Shown: positions 10,868 to 23,508 of the stretch, one piece after another
Position numbering within the stretch: position 1 is the first letter of the stretch
Layout: every line of letters begins with the position of its first letter
Assembly: GCA_020465985.1 (NCBI GenBank)
Contig: JAANYP010002803.1
Location: 186,001-250,000 of the forward strand
Source of the DNA: Centrapalus pauciflorus
Lineage: Eukaryota; Streptophyta; Magnoliopsida; Asterales; Asteraceae
DNA length: 64,000 bases
Direction of reading: 5' to 3'
Program-made: the position numbers and the translations under genes
Notes under the pieces: generated by a model
The model's database searches: none
Seen by the model: the letters and a program-made list of their open reading frames with translations, nothing else
What the model was told of the DNA's origin: nothing

Positions 10868-12774
10868 CCTGGATTGCTGTCAGACCAACAGGTAGAGTTT
10901 CGTATCGAGTTGATTCCAGGTGCCACTCCTATCGCGCGCGCGCCTTATCGGTTGGCTCCTACTGAGATGAGGGAGCTGATGAGTCAGTTGCAAGAGTTGT
11001 TAGACCGCGGTTTTATCCGGCCGAGTACTTCGCCGTGGGGTGCTCCAGTTCTCTTCGTTAAGAAGAAAGACAGGTCGATGAGGATGTGTATAGACTACCG
11101 CGAGCTCAATAAAGTGACGGTGAAGAACTGTTACCCTCTTTCGCGGATAGATGATTTGTTCGACCAGCTACAGGGAGCCAGCGTATTCTCGAAGATTGAC
11201 CTGCGTTCGGGGTATCATCAGTTGAAAGTATATGATCAGGATACAGCGAAGACAGCGTTCAGGGCACGATATGGTCACTATGAGTTCTTAGTTATGCCGT
11301 TCGGGCTAACCAACGCCCCAGCAGCTTTTATGGACCTGATGAACAGGGTTTGCCGTTCGTATCTCGATCAGTTCGTCAGAGTGTTTATAGATGACATATT
11401 GATATACTCCCGATCAGTTAAGGAGCACGTGACGCACCTTCGCGAGATTCTGAGTGTATTACGGAGAGAAAATTTGTATGCGAAGTTCTCGAAGTGCGAG
11501 TTTTGGCTTCGGGAAGTTCAGTTTCTAGGCCATGTAGTCAGCGGCGAGGGTGTTTTTGTTAACCCAGCCAAGAATGAGGCTGTTATGAGCTGGGAGAGGC
11601 CCTGGAGTGTAGCCGAGATTCGTAGCTTCCTGGGGTTAGCAGGGTATCATCGCCGGTTTATTCAAGACTTCGCTTTGATCGTTGTACCGTTGACTCATTT
11701 GAATCGCCAGTCAGTCCCGTTTGAGTGGACTGAAGGCCAGGAGTTTATTTTTGAAGAGCTGAAGCGCCGATTGTGTCAGGCTCCGGTATTAGCCTTGCCT
11801 GAAGACACTAGTGATTTTGTTGTGTATACTGATGCTTCAGGGACAAGATTGGGATGCATGTTGATGCAGAGGGGCCGAGTGATTGCGTATGCTTCTCGTC
11901 AGTTGAAAGACTACGAGAAGAACTTTCGACCCACGATTTAGAGCTTACGACTATCGTGTTCGCGCTGAAGATCTGGCGCCATTACTTGTATGGAGTTCCA
12001 TTTACGTTGTTTACCGATCATAAGAGTCTCCAGTATCTATTCAGCCAGCGTGGCCTGAATATGCGACAAAGACAGGGGCTAGACTTGATCAAGGACTATG
12101 AGTGCGACATACAGAACCACCCGGGTAAGGCGAACGTAGTAGCAGACGTGCTCAGCCGAAAAGAGCACGGATCTTCGAGTCGAGCCCGTATTTACAGGGT
12201 TGAGGTGACGTATACCCTGATAGAGAGACTTCGGGAGGCACAGGCTACAGGGATGCATACCAAAAATCACCGGAGGGAGCATATTTTGGGTCAGTTACAG
12301 GAGTTTGAGACTGACTCCCGAGGATTGTATACGAGACAGGGCCGAGTCTGGGTCCCTGGGCCGGTGATGTACATCAGTTGATCTTGGAGGATTCGCATAA
12401 GTCTCGCCTTACTATTCACCCTGGTAGTACGAAGATGTATCAGGATCTCCGTGTACTACATTGGTGGCCCGGTATGAAATGAGATATAGCTGAGTTTGTT
12501 GAGCGTTGTCTGACCTGTCTGCAGGTAAAGGCTGAGCACCAGAAGCCCCATGGCCGGTTACAGCCGTTAGAGGTTCCTCAGTGGAGTTGGGAGCATATCA
12601 CGATGGACTTCGTTACGAAGTTACCGCGGACTCCACGTGGTTATGATGCGATATGGGTGATAGTAGATCAGCTTACGAAGACATTGCACTTTCTGTTGAT
12701 CCGTGAGACCTATACATTGGAGCAACTAGCTCGCGTTTATTTGTATAAGATTATTTCCAGACATGGAGTTCCAG
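10868..12774 (+). pseudogene. Array copy 3
   Basis: RT is open (10856-11941) until a one-base deletion at about 11924 in RNase H; RNase H continues in another frame to 12381. The integrase N-part is open at 12603-12872, where it runs out of frame into copy 4. Confidence 0.93.
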
Positions 12775-14681
12775 CCTGGATTGCTGTCAGACCAACAGGT
12801 AGAGTTTCGTATCGAGTTGATTCCAAGTGCCACTCCTATCGCGCGCGCGCCTTATCGGTTGGCTCCTACTGAGATGAGGGAGCTGATGAGTCAGTTGCAA
12901 GAGTTGTTAGACCGCGGTTTTATCCGGCCGAGTACTTCGCCGTGGGGTGCTCCAGTTCTCTTCGTTAAGAAGAAAGACAGGTCGGTGAGGATGTGTATAG
13001 ACTACCGCGAGCTCAATAAAGTGACGGTGAAGAACTGTTACCCTCTTTCGCGGATAGATGATTTGTTCGACCAGCTACAGGGAGCCAGCGTATTCTCGAA
13101 GATTGACCTGCGTTCGGGGTATCATCAGTTGAAAGTATATGATCAGGATACAGCGAAGACAGCGTTCAGGGCACGATATGGTCACTATGAGTTCTTAGTT
13201 ATGCCGTTCGGGCTAACCAACGCCCCATCAGCTTTTATGGACCTGATGAACAGGGTCTGCCGTTCGTATCTCGATCAGTTCGTCAGAGTGTTTATAGATG
13301 ACATATTGATATACTCCCGATCAGTTAAGGAGCACGTGACGCACCTTCGCGAGATTCTGAGTGTATTACGGAGAGAAAATTTGTATGCGAAGTTCTCGAA
13401 GTGCGAGTTTTGGCTTCGGGAAGTTCAGTTTCTAGGCCATGTAGTCAGCGGCGAGGGTGTTTTTGTTAACCCAGCCAAGAATGAGGCTGTTATGAGCTGG
13501 GAGAGGCCCTGGAGTGTAGCCGAGATTCGTAGCTTCCTGGGGTTAGCAGGGTATCATCGCCGGTTTATTCAAGACTTCGCTTTGATCGTTGTACCGTTGA
13601 CTCATTTGAATCGCCAGTCAGTCCCGTTTGAGTGGACTGAAGACCAGGAGTTTATTTTTGAAGAGCTGAAGCGCCGATTGTGTCAGGCTCCGGTATTAGC
13701 CTTGCCTGAAGACACTAGTGATTTTGTTGTGTATACTGATGCTTCAGGGACAAGATTGGGATGCATGTTGATGCAGAGGGGCTGAGTGATTGCGTATGCT
13801 TCTCGTCACTTGAAAGACTACGAGAAGAACTACTCGACCCACGATTTGGAGCTTACGACTATCGTGTTCGCGCTGAAGATCTGGCGCCATTACCTGTATG
13901 GAGTTCCATTTACGTTGTTTACCGATCATAAGAGTGTCCAGTATCTATTCAGCCAGCGTGGCCTGAATATGCGACAAAGACAGGGGCTAGACTTGATCAA
14001 GGACTATGAGTGCGACATACAGAACCACCCGGGTAAGGCGAACGTAGTAGCAGACGTGCTCAGCCGAAAAGAGCACGGATCTTCGAGTCGAGCCCGTATT
14101 TACAGGGTTGAGGTGACGTATACCCTGATAGAGAGACTTCGGGAGGCACAGGCTACAGGGATGCATACCGAAAATCACCGGAGGGAGCATATTTTGGGTC
14201 AGTTACAGGAGTTTGAGACTGACTCCCGAGGATTGTATACGAGACAGGGTCGAGTCTGGGTCCCTGGGCCGGTGATGTACGTCAGTTGATCTTGGAGGAT
14301 TCGCATAAGTCTCGCCTTACTATTCACCCTGGTAGTACGAAGATGTATCAGGATCTCCATGTACTACATTGGTGGCCCGGTATGAAATGAGATATAGCTG
14401 AGTTTGTTGAGCGTTGTCTGACCTGTCTGCAGGTAAAGGCCGAGCACCAGAAGCCCCATGGCCGGTTACAGCCGTTAGAAGTTCCTCAGTGGAGTTGGGA
14501 GCATATCACGATGGACTTCGTTACGAAGTTACCGCGGATCCACGTGGTTATGATGCGATATGGGTGATAGTAGATCAGCTTACGAAGACATTGCACTTTC
14601 TGTCGATCCGTGAGACCTATACATTGGAGCAGCTAGCTCGCGTTTATTTGTATAAGATTATTTCCAGACATGGAGTTCTAG
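12775..14681 (+). pseudogene. Array copy 4
   Basis: TGA at 13783-13785 separates RT from RNase H. The copy shares this stop with copies 5 and 6, a one-base deletion in the integrase start (about 14537) with copies 5 and 6, and the RNase H variants (SRHLKDY, HKSVQY) with copy 5 only. PSAFMDLM replaces PAAFMDLM. Confidence 0.93.
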
Positions 14682-16588
14682 CCTGGATTGCTGTCAGACC
14701 AACAGGTAGAGTTTCGTATCGAGTTGATTCCAGGTGCCACTCCTATCGCGCGCGCGCCTTATCGGTTGGCTCCTACTGAGATGAGGGAGCTGATGAGTCA
14801 GTTGCAAGAGTTGTTAGACCGCGGTTTTATCCGGCCGAGTACTTCGCCGTGGGGTGCTCCAGTTCTCTTCGTTAAGAAGAAAGACAGGTCGGTGAGGATG
14901 TGTATAGACTACCGCGAGCTCAATAAAGTGACGGTGAAGAACTGTTACCCTCTTTCGCGGATAGATGATTTGTTCGACCAGCTACAGGGAGCCAGCGTAT
15001 TCTCGAAGATTGACCTGCGTTCGGGGTATCATCAGTTGAAAGTATATGATCAGGATACAGCGAAGACAGCGTTCAGGGCACGATATGGTCACTATGAGTT
15101 CTTAGTTATGCCGTTCGGGCTAACCAACGCCCCATCAGCTTTTATGGACCTGATGAACAGGGTCTGCCGTTCGTATCTCGATCAGTTCGTCAGAGTGTTT
15201 ATAGATGACATATTGATATACTCCCGATCAGTTAAGGAGCACGTGACGCACCTTCGCGAGATTCTGAGTGTATTACGGAGAGAAAATTTGTATGCGAAGT
15301 TCTCGAAGTGCGAGTTTTGGCTTCGGGAAGTTCAGTTTCTAGGCCATGTAGTCAGCGGCGAGGGTGTTTTTGTTAACCCAGCCAAGAATGAGGCTGTTAT
15401 GAGCTGGGAGAGGCCCTGGAGTGTAGCCGAGATTCGTAGCTTCCTGGGGTTAGCAGGGTATCATCGCCGGTTTATTCAAGACTTCGCTTTGATCGTTGTA
15501 CCGTTGACTCATTTGAATCGCCAGTCAGTCCCGTTTGAGTGGACTGAAGACCAGGAGTTTATTTTTGAAGAGCTGAAGCGCCGATTGTGTCAGGCTCCGG
15601 TATTAGCCTTGCCTGAAGACACTAGTGATTTTGTTGTGTATACTGATGCTTCAGGGACAAGATTGGGATGCATGTTGATGCAGAGGGGCTGAGTGATTGC
15701 GTATGCTTCTCGTCACTTGAAAGACTACGAGAAGAACTACTCGACCCACGATTTGGAGCTTACGACTATCGTGTTCGCGCTGAAGATCTGGCGCCATTAC
15801 CTGTATGGAGTTCCATTTACGTTGTTTACCGATCATAAGAGTGTCCAGTATCTATTCAGCCAGCGTGGCCTGAATATGCGACAAAGACAGGGGCTAGACT
15901 TGATCAAGGACTATGAGTGCGACATACAGAACCACCCGGGTAAGGCGAACGTAGTAGCAGACGTGCTCAGCCGAAAAGAGCACGGATCTTCGAGTCGAGC
16001 CCGTATTTACAGGGTTGAGGTGACGTATACCCTGATAGAGAGACTTCGGGAGGCACAGGCTACAGGGATGCATACCGAAAATCACCGGAGGGAGCATATT
16101 TTGGGTCAGTTACAGGAGTTTGAGACTGACTCCCGAGGATTGTATACGAGACAGGGTCGAGTCTGGGTCCCTGGGCCGGTGATGTACGTCAGTTGATCTT
16201 GGAGGATTCGCATAAGTCTCGCCTTACTATTCACCCTGGTAGTACGAAGATGTATCAGGATCTCCATGTACTACATTGGTGGCCCGGTATGAAATGAGAT
16301 ATAGCTGAGTTTGTTGAGCGTTGTCTGACCTGTCTGCAGGTAAAGGCCGAGCACCAGAAGCCCCATGGCCGGTTACAGCCGTTAGAAGTTCCTCAGTGGA
16401 GTTGGGAGCATATCACGATGGACTTCGTTACGAAGTTACCGCGGATCCACGTGGTTATGATGCGATATGGGTGATAGTAGATCAGCTTACGAAGACATTG
16501 CACTTTCTGTCGATCCGTGAGACCTATACATTGGAGCAGCTAGCTCGCGTTTATTTGTATAAGATTATTTCCAGACATGGAGTTCTAG
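14682..16588 (+). pseudogene. Array copy 5
   Basis: Nearly identical to copy 4, including TGA 15690-15692, the integrase deletion (about 16444) and the variants SRHLKDY and HKSVQY. This points to a recent duplication of one from the other. Confidence 0.93.
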
Positions 16589-18495
16589 CCTGGATTGCTG
16601 TCAGACCAACAGGTAGAGTTTCGTATCGAGTTGATTCCAGGTGCCACTCCTATCGCGCGCGCGCCTTATCGGTTGGCTCCTACTGAGATGAGGGAGCTGA
16701 TGAGTCAGTTGCAAGAGTTGTTAGACCGCGGTTTTATCCGGCCGAGTACTTCGCCGTGGGGTGCTCCAGTTCTCTTCGTTAAGAAGAAAGACAGGTCGGT
16801 GAGGATGTGTATAGACTACCGCGAGCTCAATAAAGTGACGGTGAAGAACTGTTACCCTCTTTCGCGGATAGATGATTTGTTCGACCAGCTACAGGGAGCC
16901 AGCGTATTCTCGAAGATTGACCTGCGTTCGGGGTATCATCAGTTGAAAGTATATGATCAGGATACAGCGAAGACAGCGTTCAGGGCACGATATGGTCACT
17001 ATGAGTTCTTAGTTATGCCGTTCGGGCTAACCAACGCCCCATCAGCTTTTATGAACCTGATGAACAGGGTCTGCCGTTCGTATCTCGATCAGTTCGTCAG
17101 AGTGTTTATAGATGACATATTGATATACTCCCGATCAGTTAAGGAGCACGTGACGCACCTTCGCGAGATTCTGAGTGTATTACGGAGAGAAAATTTGTAT
17201 GCGAAGTTCTCGAAGTGCGAGTTTTGGCTTCGGGAAGTTCAGTTTCTAGGCCATGTAGTCAGCGGCGAGGGTGTTTTTGTTAACCCAGCCAAGAATGAGG
17301 CTGTTATGAGCTGGGAGAGGCCCTGGAGTGTAGCCGAGATTCGTAGCTTCCTGGGGTTAGCAGGGTATCATCGCCGGTTTATTCAAGACTTCGCTTTGAT
17401 CGTTGTACCGTTGACTCATTTGAATCGCCAGTCAGTCCCGTTTGAGTGGACTGAAGACCAGGAGTTTATTTTTGAAGAGCTGAAGCGCCGATTGTGTCAG
17501 GCTCCGGTATTAGCCTTGCCTGAAGACACTAGTGATTTTGTTGTGTATACTGATGCTTCAGGGACAAGATTGGGATGCATGTTGATGCAGAGGGGCTGAG
17601 TGATTGCGTATGCTTCTCGTCAGTTGAAAGACTACGAGAAGAACTATTCGACCCACGATTTGGAGCTTACGACTATCGTGTTCGCGCTGAAGATCTGGCG
17701 CCATTACCTGTATGGAGTTCCATTTACGTTGTTTACCGATCATAAGAGTCTCCAGTATCTATTCAGCCAGCGTGGCCTGAATATGCGACAAAGACAGGGG
17801 CTAGACTTGATCAAGGACTATGAGTGCGACATACAGAACCACCCGGGTAAGGCGAACGTAGTAGCAGACGTGCTCAGCCGAAAAGAGCACGGATCTTCGA
17901 GTCGAGCCCGTATTTACAGGGTTGAGGTGACGTATACCCTGATAGAGAGACTTCGGGAGGCACAGGCTACAGGGATGCATACCGAAAATCACCGGAGGGA
18001 GCATATTTTGGGTCAGTTACAGGAGTTTGAGACTGACTCCCGAGGATTGTATACGAGACAGGGTCGAGTCTGGGTCCCTGGGCCGGTGATGTACGTCAGT
18101 TGATCTTGGAGGATTCGCATAAGTCTCGCCTTACTATTCACCCTGGTAGTACGAAGATGTATCAGGATCTCCATGTACTACATTGGTGGCCCGGTATGAA
18201 ATGAGATATAGCTGAGTTTGTTGAGCGTTGTCTGACCTGTCTGCAGGTAAAGGCCGAGCACCAGAAGCCCCATGGCCGGTTACAGCCGTTAGAAGTTCCT
18301 CAGTGGAGTTGGGAGCATATCACGATGGACTTCGTTACGAAGTTACCGCGGATCCACGTGGTTATGATGCGATATGGGTGATAGTAGATCAGCTTACGAA
18401 GACATTGCACTTTCTGTCGATCCGTGAGACCTATACATTGGAGCAGCTAGCTCGCGTTTATTTGTATAAGATTATTTCCAGACATGGAGTTCTAG
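16589..18495 (+). pseudogene. Array copy 6
   Basis: Keeps the TGA of copies 4-5 (17597-17599) and the integrase deletion, but has the common SRQLKDY and HKSLQY. It shares the PSAFMNLM substitution with copy 7, so it is intermediate between copies 5 and 7. Confidence 0.93.
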
Positions 18496-20404
18496 CCTGG
18501 ATTGCTGTCAGACCAACAGGTAGAGTTTCGTATCGAGTTGATTCCAGGTGCCACTCCTATCGCGCGCGCGCCTTATCGGTTGGCTCCTACTGAGATGAGG
18601 GAGCTGATGAGTCAGTTGCAAGAGTTGTTAGACCGCGGTTTTATCCGGCCGAGTACTTCGCCGTGGGGTGCTCCAGTTCTCTTCGTTAAGAAGAAAGACA
18701 GGTCGGTGAGGATGTGTATAGACTACCGCGAGCTCAATAAAGTGACGGTGAAGAACTGTTACCCTCTTTCGCGGATAGATGATTTGTTCGACCAGCTACA
18801 GGGAGCCAGCGTATTCTCGAAGATTGACCTGCGTTCGGGGTATCATCAGTTGAAAGTATATGATCAGGATACAGCGAAGACAGCGTTCAGGGCACGATAT
18901 GGTCACTATGAGTTCTTAGTTATGCCGTTCGGGCTAACCAACGCCCCATCAGCTTTTATGAACCTGATGAACAGGGTCTGCCGTTCGTATCTCGATCAGT
19001 TCGTCAGAGTGTTTATAGATGACATATTGATATACTCCCGATCAGTTAAGGAGCACGTGACGCACCTTCGCGAGATTCTGAGTGTATTACGGAGAGAAAA
19101 TTTGTATGCGAAGTTCTCGAAGTGCGAGTTTTGGCTTCGGGAAGTTCAGTTTCTAGGCCATGTAGTCAGCGGCGAGGGTGTTTTTGTTAACCCAGCCAAG
19201 AATGAGGCTGTTATGAGCTGGGAGAGGCCCTGGAGTGTAGCCGAGATTCGTAGCTTCCTGGGGTTAGCAGGGTATCATCGCCGGTTTATTCAAGACTTCG
19301 CTTTGATCGTTGTACCGTTGACTCATTTGAATCGCCAGTCAGTCCCGTTTGAGTGGACTGAAGACCAGGAGTTTATTTTTGAAGAGCTGAAGCGCCGATT
19401 GTGTCAGGCTCCGGTATTAGCCTTGCCTGAAGACACTAGTGATTTTGTTGTGTATACTGATGCTTCAGGGACAAGATTGGGATGCATGTTGATGCAGAGG
19501 GGCCGAGTGATTGCGTATGCTTCTCGTCAGTTGAAAGACTACGAGAAGAACTATTCGACCCACGATTTAGAGCTTACGACTATCGTGTTCGCGCTGAAGA
19601 TCTGGCGCCATTACCTGTATGGAGTTCCATTTACGTTGTTTACCGATCATAAGAGTCTCCAGTATCTATTCAGCCAGCGTGGCCTGAATATGCGACAAAG
19701 ACAGGGGCTAGACTTGATCAAGGACTTTGAGTGCGACATACAGAACCACCCGGGTAAGGCGAACGTAGTAGCAGACGTGCTCAGCCGAAAAGAGCACGGA
19801 TCTTCGAGTCGAGCCCGTATTTACAGGGTTGAGGTGACGTATACCCTGATAGAGAGACTTCGGGAGGCACAGGCTACAGGGATGCATACCGAAAATCACC
19901 GGAGGGAGCATATTTTGGGTCAGTTACAGGAGTTTGAGACTGACTCCCGAGGATTGTATACGAGACAGGGCCGAGTCTGGGTCCCTGGGCCGGTGATGTA
20001 CGTCAGTTGATCTTGGAGGATTCGCATAAGTCTCGCCTTACTATTCACCCTGGTGGTACGAAGATGTATCAGGATCTCCGTGTACTACATTGGTGGCCCG
20101 GTATGAAATGAGATATAGCTGAGTTTGTTGAGCGTTGTCTGACCTTTCTGCAGGTAAAGGCCGAGCACCAGAAGCCCCATGGCCGGTTACAGCCGTTTAG
20201 AGGTTCCTCAGTGGAGTTGGGAGCATATCACGATGGACTTCGTTACGAAGTTACCGCGGACTCCACGTGGTTATGATGCGATATGGGTGATAGTAGATCA
20301 GCTTACGAAGACATTGCACTTTCTGTCGATCCGTGAGACCTATACATTGGAGCAGCTAGCTCGCGTTTATTTGTATAAGATTATTTCCCGACATGGAGTT
20401 CCAG
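18496..20404 (+). pseudogene. Array copy 7 (3'-most)
   Basis: Has the longest undamaged RT-RNase H frame of the duplicated copies (18502-20010, 502 codons) with catalytic FIDDILIYS. It shares PSAFMNLM with copy 6 but lacks the TGA of copies 4-6 and has no integrase deletion. One extra T at about 20199 shifts the integrase start. It runs on into the unduplicated integrase. Confidence 0.93.
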
Positions 20405-21047
20405 CCTCGATAGTTTCTGATAGGGACGCCGATTAACGTCTACCTTTTGGCGGAGCCTGCAGCGAGCATTGGGTACTCAAGTTCAGATGAGTACGGCTTA
20501 TCATCCCCAGTCCGATGGGCAGTCTGAGCGTACGATCCAGACGATGGAGGATATGCTACGAGCTTGTGTGATGGATTTCGGTGGTAGTTGGGACTCACAT
20601 TTGCCGTTAGTCGAGTTTTCTTATAATAACAGCTTCCACTCCATCATTAAGATGCCCCCATTTGAAGCGTTATACGGTCGTAAGTGTCGTACTCCTGTGT
20701 GTTGGACCGAAGTGGGAGAGAATGAGATTACAGGTCCTGAGATCATCCAGCAGACTAGTGAGAAGATAGTTGTGGTCAGAGAGAGATTACAGGTAGCTCA
20801 GAGTCAACAGAAATGCTATGCTTATAAGAGGACCAAAGAGTTAGAATTTGATGTGGGCGAGTGGGTACTACTGAAGGTATCCCTGTGGAAGGGCGTGATT
20901 CGATTCCGCCGACGAGGTAAGCTGAGTCCGAGATTCATAGGGCTGTTTTGCATAGTTGAGCGCATCGGCACTCATGCCTACCGATTGGAGTTGCCTCCAG
21001 AGCTGTGTGGGGTACACTCTACCTTCCATGTTAGTTATTTGCGCTGA
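20209..21047 (+). pseudogene. Gypsy integrase core and C-terminal domain
   Basis: Integrase joins element cDNA to host DNA. Its core starts with MDFVTKLPRTPRGYDAIWVI. The second catalytic Asp lies in IVSDRDA and the Glu region in YHPQSDGQSERTIQ. The frame is broken at about 20430 between these two. The C-terminal part (20469-21047) has FEALYGRKCRTP and the GPY/F-like GKLSPRFIGLF, then LPPELCGVHSTFHVSYLR. It is the only copy that extends beyond the array. Confidence 0.9.
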
Positions 21048-21119
21048 CGTTTGGCCCCACATGAGGAGACGATTCCCATGTCAGAGATCGAGGTGGATGG
21101 GCAATTAAGATATAAAGAG

Positions 21120-21271
21120 GATCCCAAGGCCATTATAGATCGTAAGGTGAAAAGCTGCGAAAGAAAGAGATTCCGTTGGTACTAGTACAGTGGCGAGATC
21201 ATAAGGGTTCCGGTGCTACTTGGGAACCTGAGGCGGACATGAGACAGCGTTATCAACATCTATTTGCCTGA
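21120..21271 (+). pseudogene. Chromodomain-like C-terminus of Gypsy pol
   Basis: After a frame change near 21150 the sequence reads PLVLVQWRDHKG, then ATWEPEADM and RYQHLF, ending in TGA at 21271. The WRDHKG...ATWE pattern is the degenerate chromodomain of Tekay/Del-type chromoviruses, which is thought to guide integration to heterochromatin. Confidence 0.75.
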
Positions 21272-21311
21272 GCTGATCCCGAGGACGGGATCAGTTCTAG
21301 AGGGGAGGATT
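21272..21311 (+). promoter_or_regulatory. Hairpin and polypurine tract before the 3' LTR
   Basis: A perfect 9-bp inverted repeat with a 4-base loop (CTGATCCCG ... CGGGATCAG, about 21273-21294) follows the pol stop directly. The purine tract AGAGGGGAGGATT (21299-21311) then abuts the 3' LTR and would prime plus-strand DNA synthesis. Confidence 0.85.
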
Positions 21312-23031
21312 TGTAACATCCGGAATCTAGCAGTAGGTACGTGTAATTTATTGATTGGCTTTCAGAGTTATTATAATGAGTTGGCGAAATTTAATTGGTT
21401 AATTATACGTGAGTTGGTAAAAGTAAGTTGTTACTACGTGTAATTTTGATCGGTTGAGATAATAACCGGTTTACTAGTAGTTATGAGTTTGAGGTTGTTT
21501 AATTGAGTTAATTAATACCCCAAACCCGAGCTGTTGAGATTAATTGGGTTAATGGGTATCTACATAGTGAATATTGTGTGTTGTACCCGTTTTAATTGGG
21601 TTTCAGACCCAAAACGTATATATATCTCAAGTGATAGCTTATTTCCTTCACTTCCAAAACTTCAAGTGCATATGTGTGTGTGTTCTCAGCTGGATCTAAG
21701 AGAGAGGGATCAAGGAAGAAGATCAGCAACAACAGTAGCTAGAGCATCATCACCCTCCTTGATTGCAAGCTTAAGAACAAGCCATACAACTAAGTTGAGG
21801 TTAGTAAATTATGGTAAACGAATTGAATTATGTTCAAGTGATGTTACTATTGTTTGAAAGGTGGTTTACATCCCTAGAGTACATACAATTAAGATTTGGA
21901 AATTGATTCCCATGGCTGTGCAAAACAAAGCATAACCTGCACGTCGCCGCATCGCGGCCGCGCTCCCCTGGTCGCGCCCGCGATCAGGGTGAGGCGGCTG
22001 AGGGTGGTCGCTAGTAGTGGAACGCGATCGAGATGATAATCGCGGGTCGGGCGAGCACGGTCGCGCTCGTATGAGCCCGGCCGCGGTGGGATGGGCAGCG
22101 CGGGGGTCATCGCGCCCGTGATGACTGGCCGCGATGAGGAGACCGCGACCGCGATACCGGCCGCGCTCCTGGCCGCACTTGTGGGTCTTGGCTTGTTGAT
22201 TTATGTTGAGCTAGTGAGTATAGTAGTATAGTCATTATGAGTTCAGTAGCTAGTCGTTACAGTGTAATTGTATTTATTGTTGCCAGGATTCGCAGTCAAG
22301 CCTGTGACCTATAGAGATCGCCATTAATAGCGAGGTTGTAGTCGTGCTTCAGGTGAGTTAGTTACTTTGTTGTTTATTATCTGGGTCCCGTGCGGATCCT
22401 TTTATATGTTGACACTCGTTAGCACAAAGCAGAGCACGTGGATTGCGCGTATAGTTGTGGTACGCAGAGTAGAGAGGCCTGTTGGGTCATTCCCAACCCA
22501 GAGGTCCTGACTACCCACTACTTTGTGAAGTGGGCTATGCAGGCTATCCCGGGTCGCTCCCGATGAGGCGTCGGGCATTTGAGGCTGGCCGTATGTTGAT
22601 TATTAGTCATTATATTGTGCTAACTATTTTATAAACTGTTTTAAAGTTGTTTATAGTAACTCACCAGCTTTCCGCTGACTGTTGTTTTAAATGTGGATCT
22701 CAGGTGTGAGGACTGAGGCTAGGGACAGAGCGGGCAGTAGTCGAGACCCGCCACGGGGACTGTAGCTAGTGACTACTTTCGTAAGTAGTCTTGATGTTTT
22801 GTGTTTTGGCTTACTAGCCAGTGATACTTGGATGACTGTAACCTATACGCCGATGTTGGTTGACTAACGTTATTAACGGGGGTTGGTTCTTGTCTTGTTA
22901 TTACCTTATGCTTGATAATGATGTTTAGTAGTTAATTAGTTGTGTACCCTTGGTGATGTCGTTTATGATTGGATGACGTATTGACGTGTACTGTAAGTCC
23001 TATGTGGTATTAGTCGTAAAAGTAGGGTGTT

Positions 23032-23034
<3 letters not shown>
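21312..23034 (+). repeat. Gypsy 3' LTR
   Basis: The 1,723-bp partner of the 5' LTR runs from TGTAACATCCGG to GGGTGTTACA. It is followed by ATATA, the continuation of the (TA)n target. Confidence 0.95.

Positions 23035-23063
<29 letters not shown>
23035..23063. repeat. (TA)n microsatellite, right part of the Gypsy target
   Basis: Continuation of the array at 3279-3382 that the Gypsy element interrupted. Confidence 0.9.
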
Positions 23064-23067
<4 letters not shown>

Positions 23068-23470
23068 CAGGTTGATCATCATACCTATGAGATTCCAGCG
23101 TACCCTAATGTGAATGATCATTCACATATTTTTTTTGAATAGACATGTATAAGACAACAATATAAGACTTTTTTTCAAAAGGAGCAATATCATAAATCTT
23201 GTGAATGGTAAAAAAAGATCATGTGAATGATCATTCACACCATTCACATTCACATGAATGACCATTCACATGGATGACCATTCACATAAATATATACATT
23301 GAGCATTCACATAATTTTTAAGGACACAAAAAGTGTGAATCTGTGTGAAATTCATATATTATGCGTATAACATTAAATTGAACATGGTTACGTGAAAAAA
23401 AATTTAAAAAAAGTTTTTTAAGGTTGGTACCTTCGGGTGCACTTGATTTCCAGAGGTACTTATTTGAACC
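23064..23470. mobile_element. MITE-like segment M1 between TA arrays
   Basis: About 400 bp rich in TTCACATGAAT and GAATGATCATTCAC motifs. It ends GGTACTTATTTGAACC and is bounded by simple repeats. Its right end (GGTACCTTCGGG ... GGTACTTATTTGAACC) matches the reverse complement of the start of M2 (42030-42100). It could be an independent TA-inserting MITE or part of the arm of the large foldback element. Confidence 0.55.
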
Positions 23471-23473
23471 TAA

Positions 23474-23508
<35 letters not shown>
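23471..23508. repeat. (TC)n(TA)n microsatellite
   Basis: A CT run (about 23474-23494) followed by a short TA run, at the outer edge of the inner foldback arm. A similar (TC)n(TA)n lies at 59336-59440. Confidence 0.9.

Larger units (their letters stand above)
7053..20404 (+). repeat. Tandem array: seven head-to-tail copies of a 1.9-kb RT-RNaseH-INT segment
   Basis: The repeat unit starts inside the region between protease and RT (CCTGGATTGCTGTCAG) and ends inside the integrase core (GGAGTTCCAGCCT). The six internal junctions fuse integrase sequence to the RT start at the shared bases CCT. Unit starts are 7053, 8961, 10868, 12775, 14682, 16589 and 18496, and the last unit runs into unduplicated integrase at 20405. 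Unit lengths are 1908, 1907, 1907, 1907, 1907, 1907 and 1909. At each junction the integrase frame enters the RT sequence out of frame, so the array does not encode a longer polyprotein. The copies are nearly identical but carry traceable private and shared lesions. Confidence 0.97.

Noticed and set aside
10696..18593. Short frames fusing integrase start to WIAVRPTGRVSY at each array junction
   Set aside because: These are out-of-frame readthroughs of the RT start at the duplication junction, not a new gene.
8265..19911. Repeated 67-codon minus-strand frame in every array unit (MLPPVIFGMHPC...)
   Set aside because: It is the antisense shadow of RNase H, repeated because the unit is repeated; no independent support.
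7053..20404. CRISPR-like or bacterial defence array
   Set aside because: The repeat unit is 1.9 kb of retroelement pol with no spacers, and the window is plainly plant nuclear DNA.
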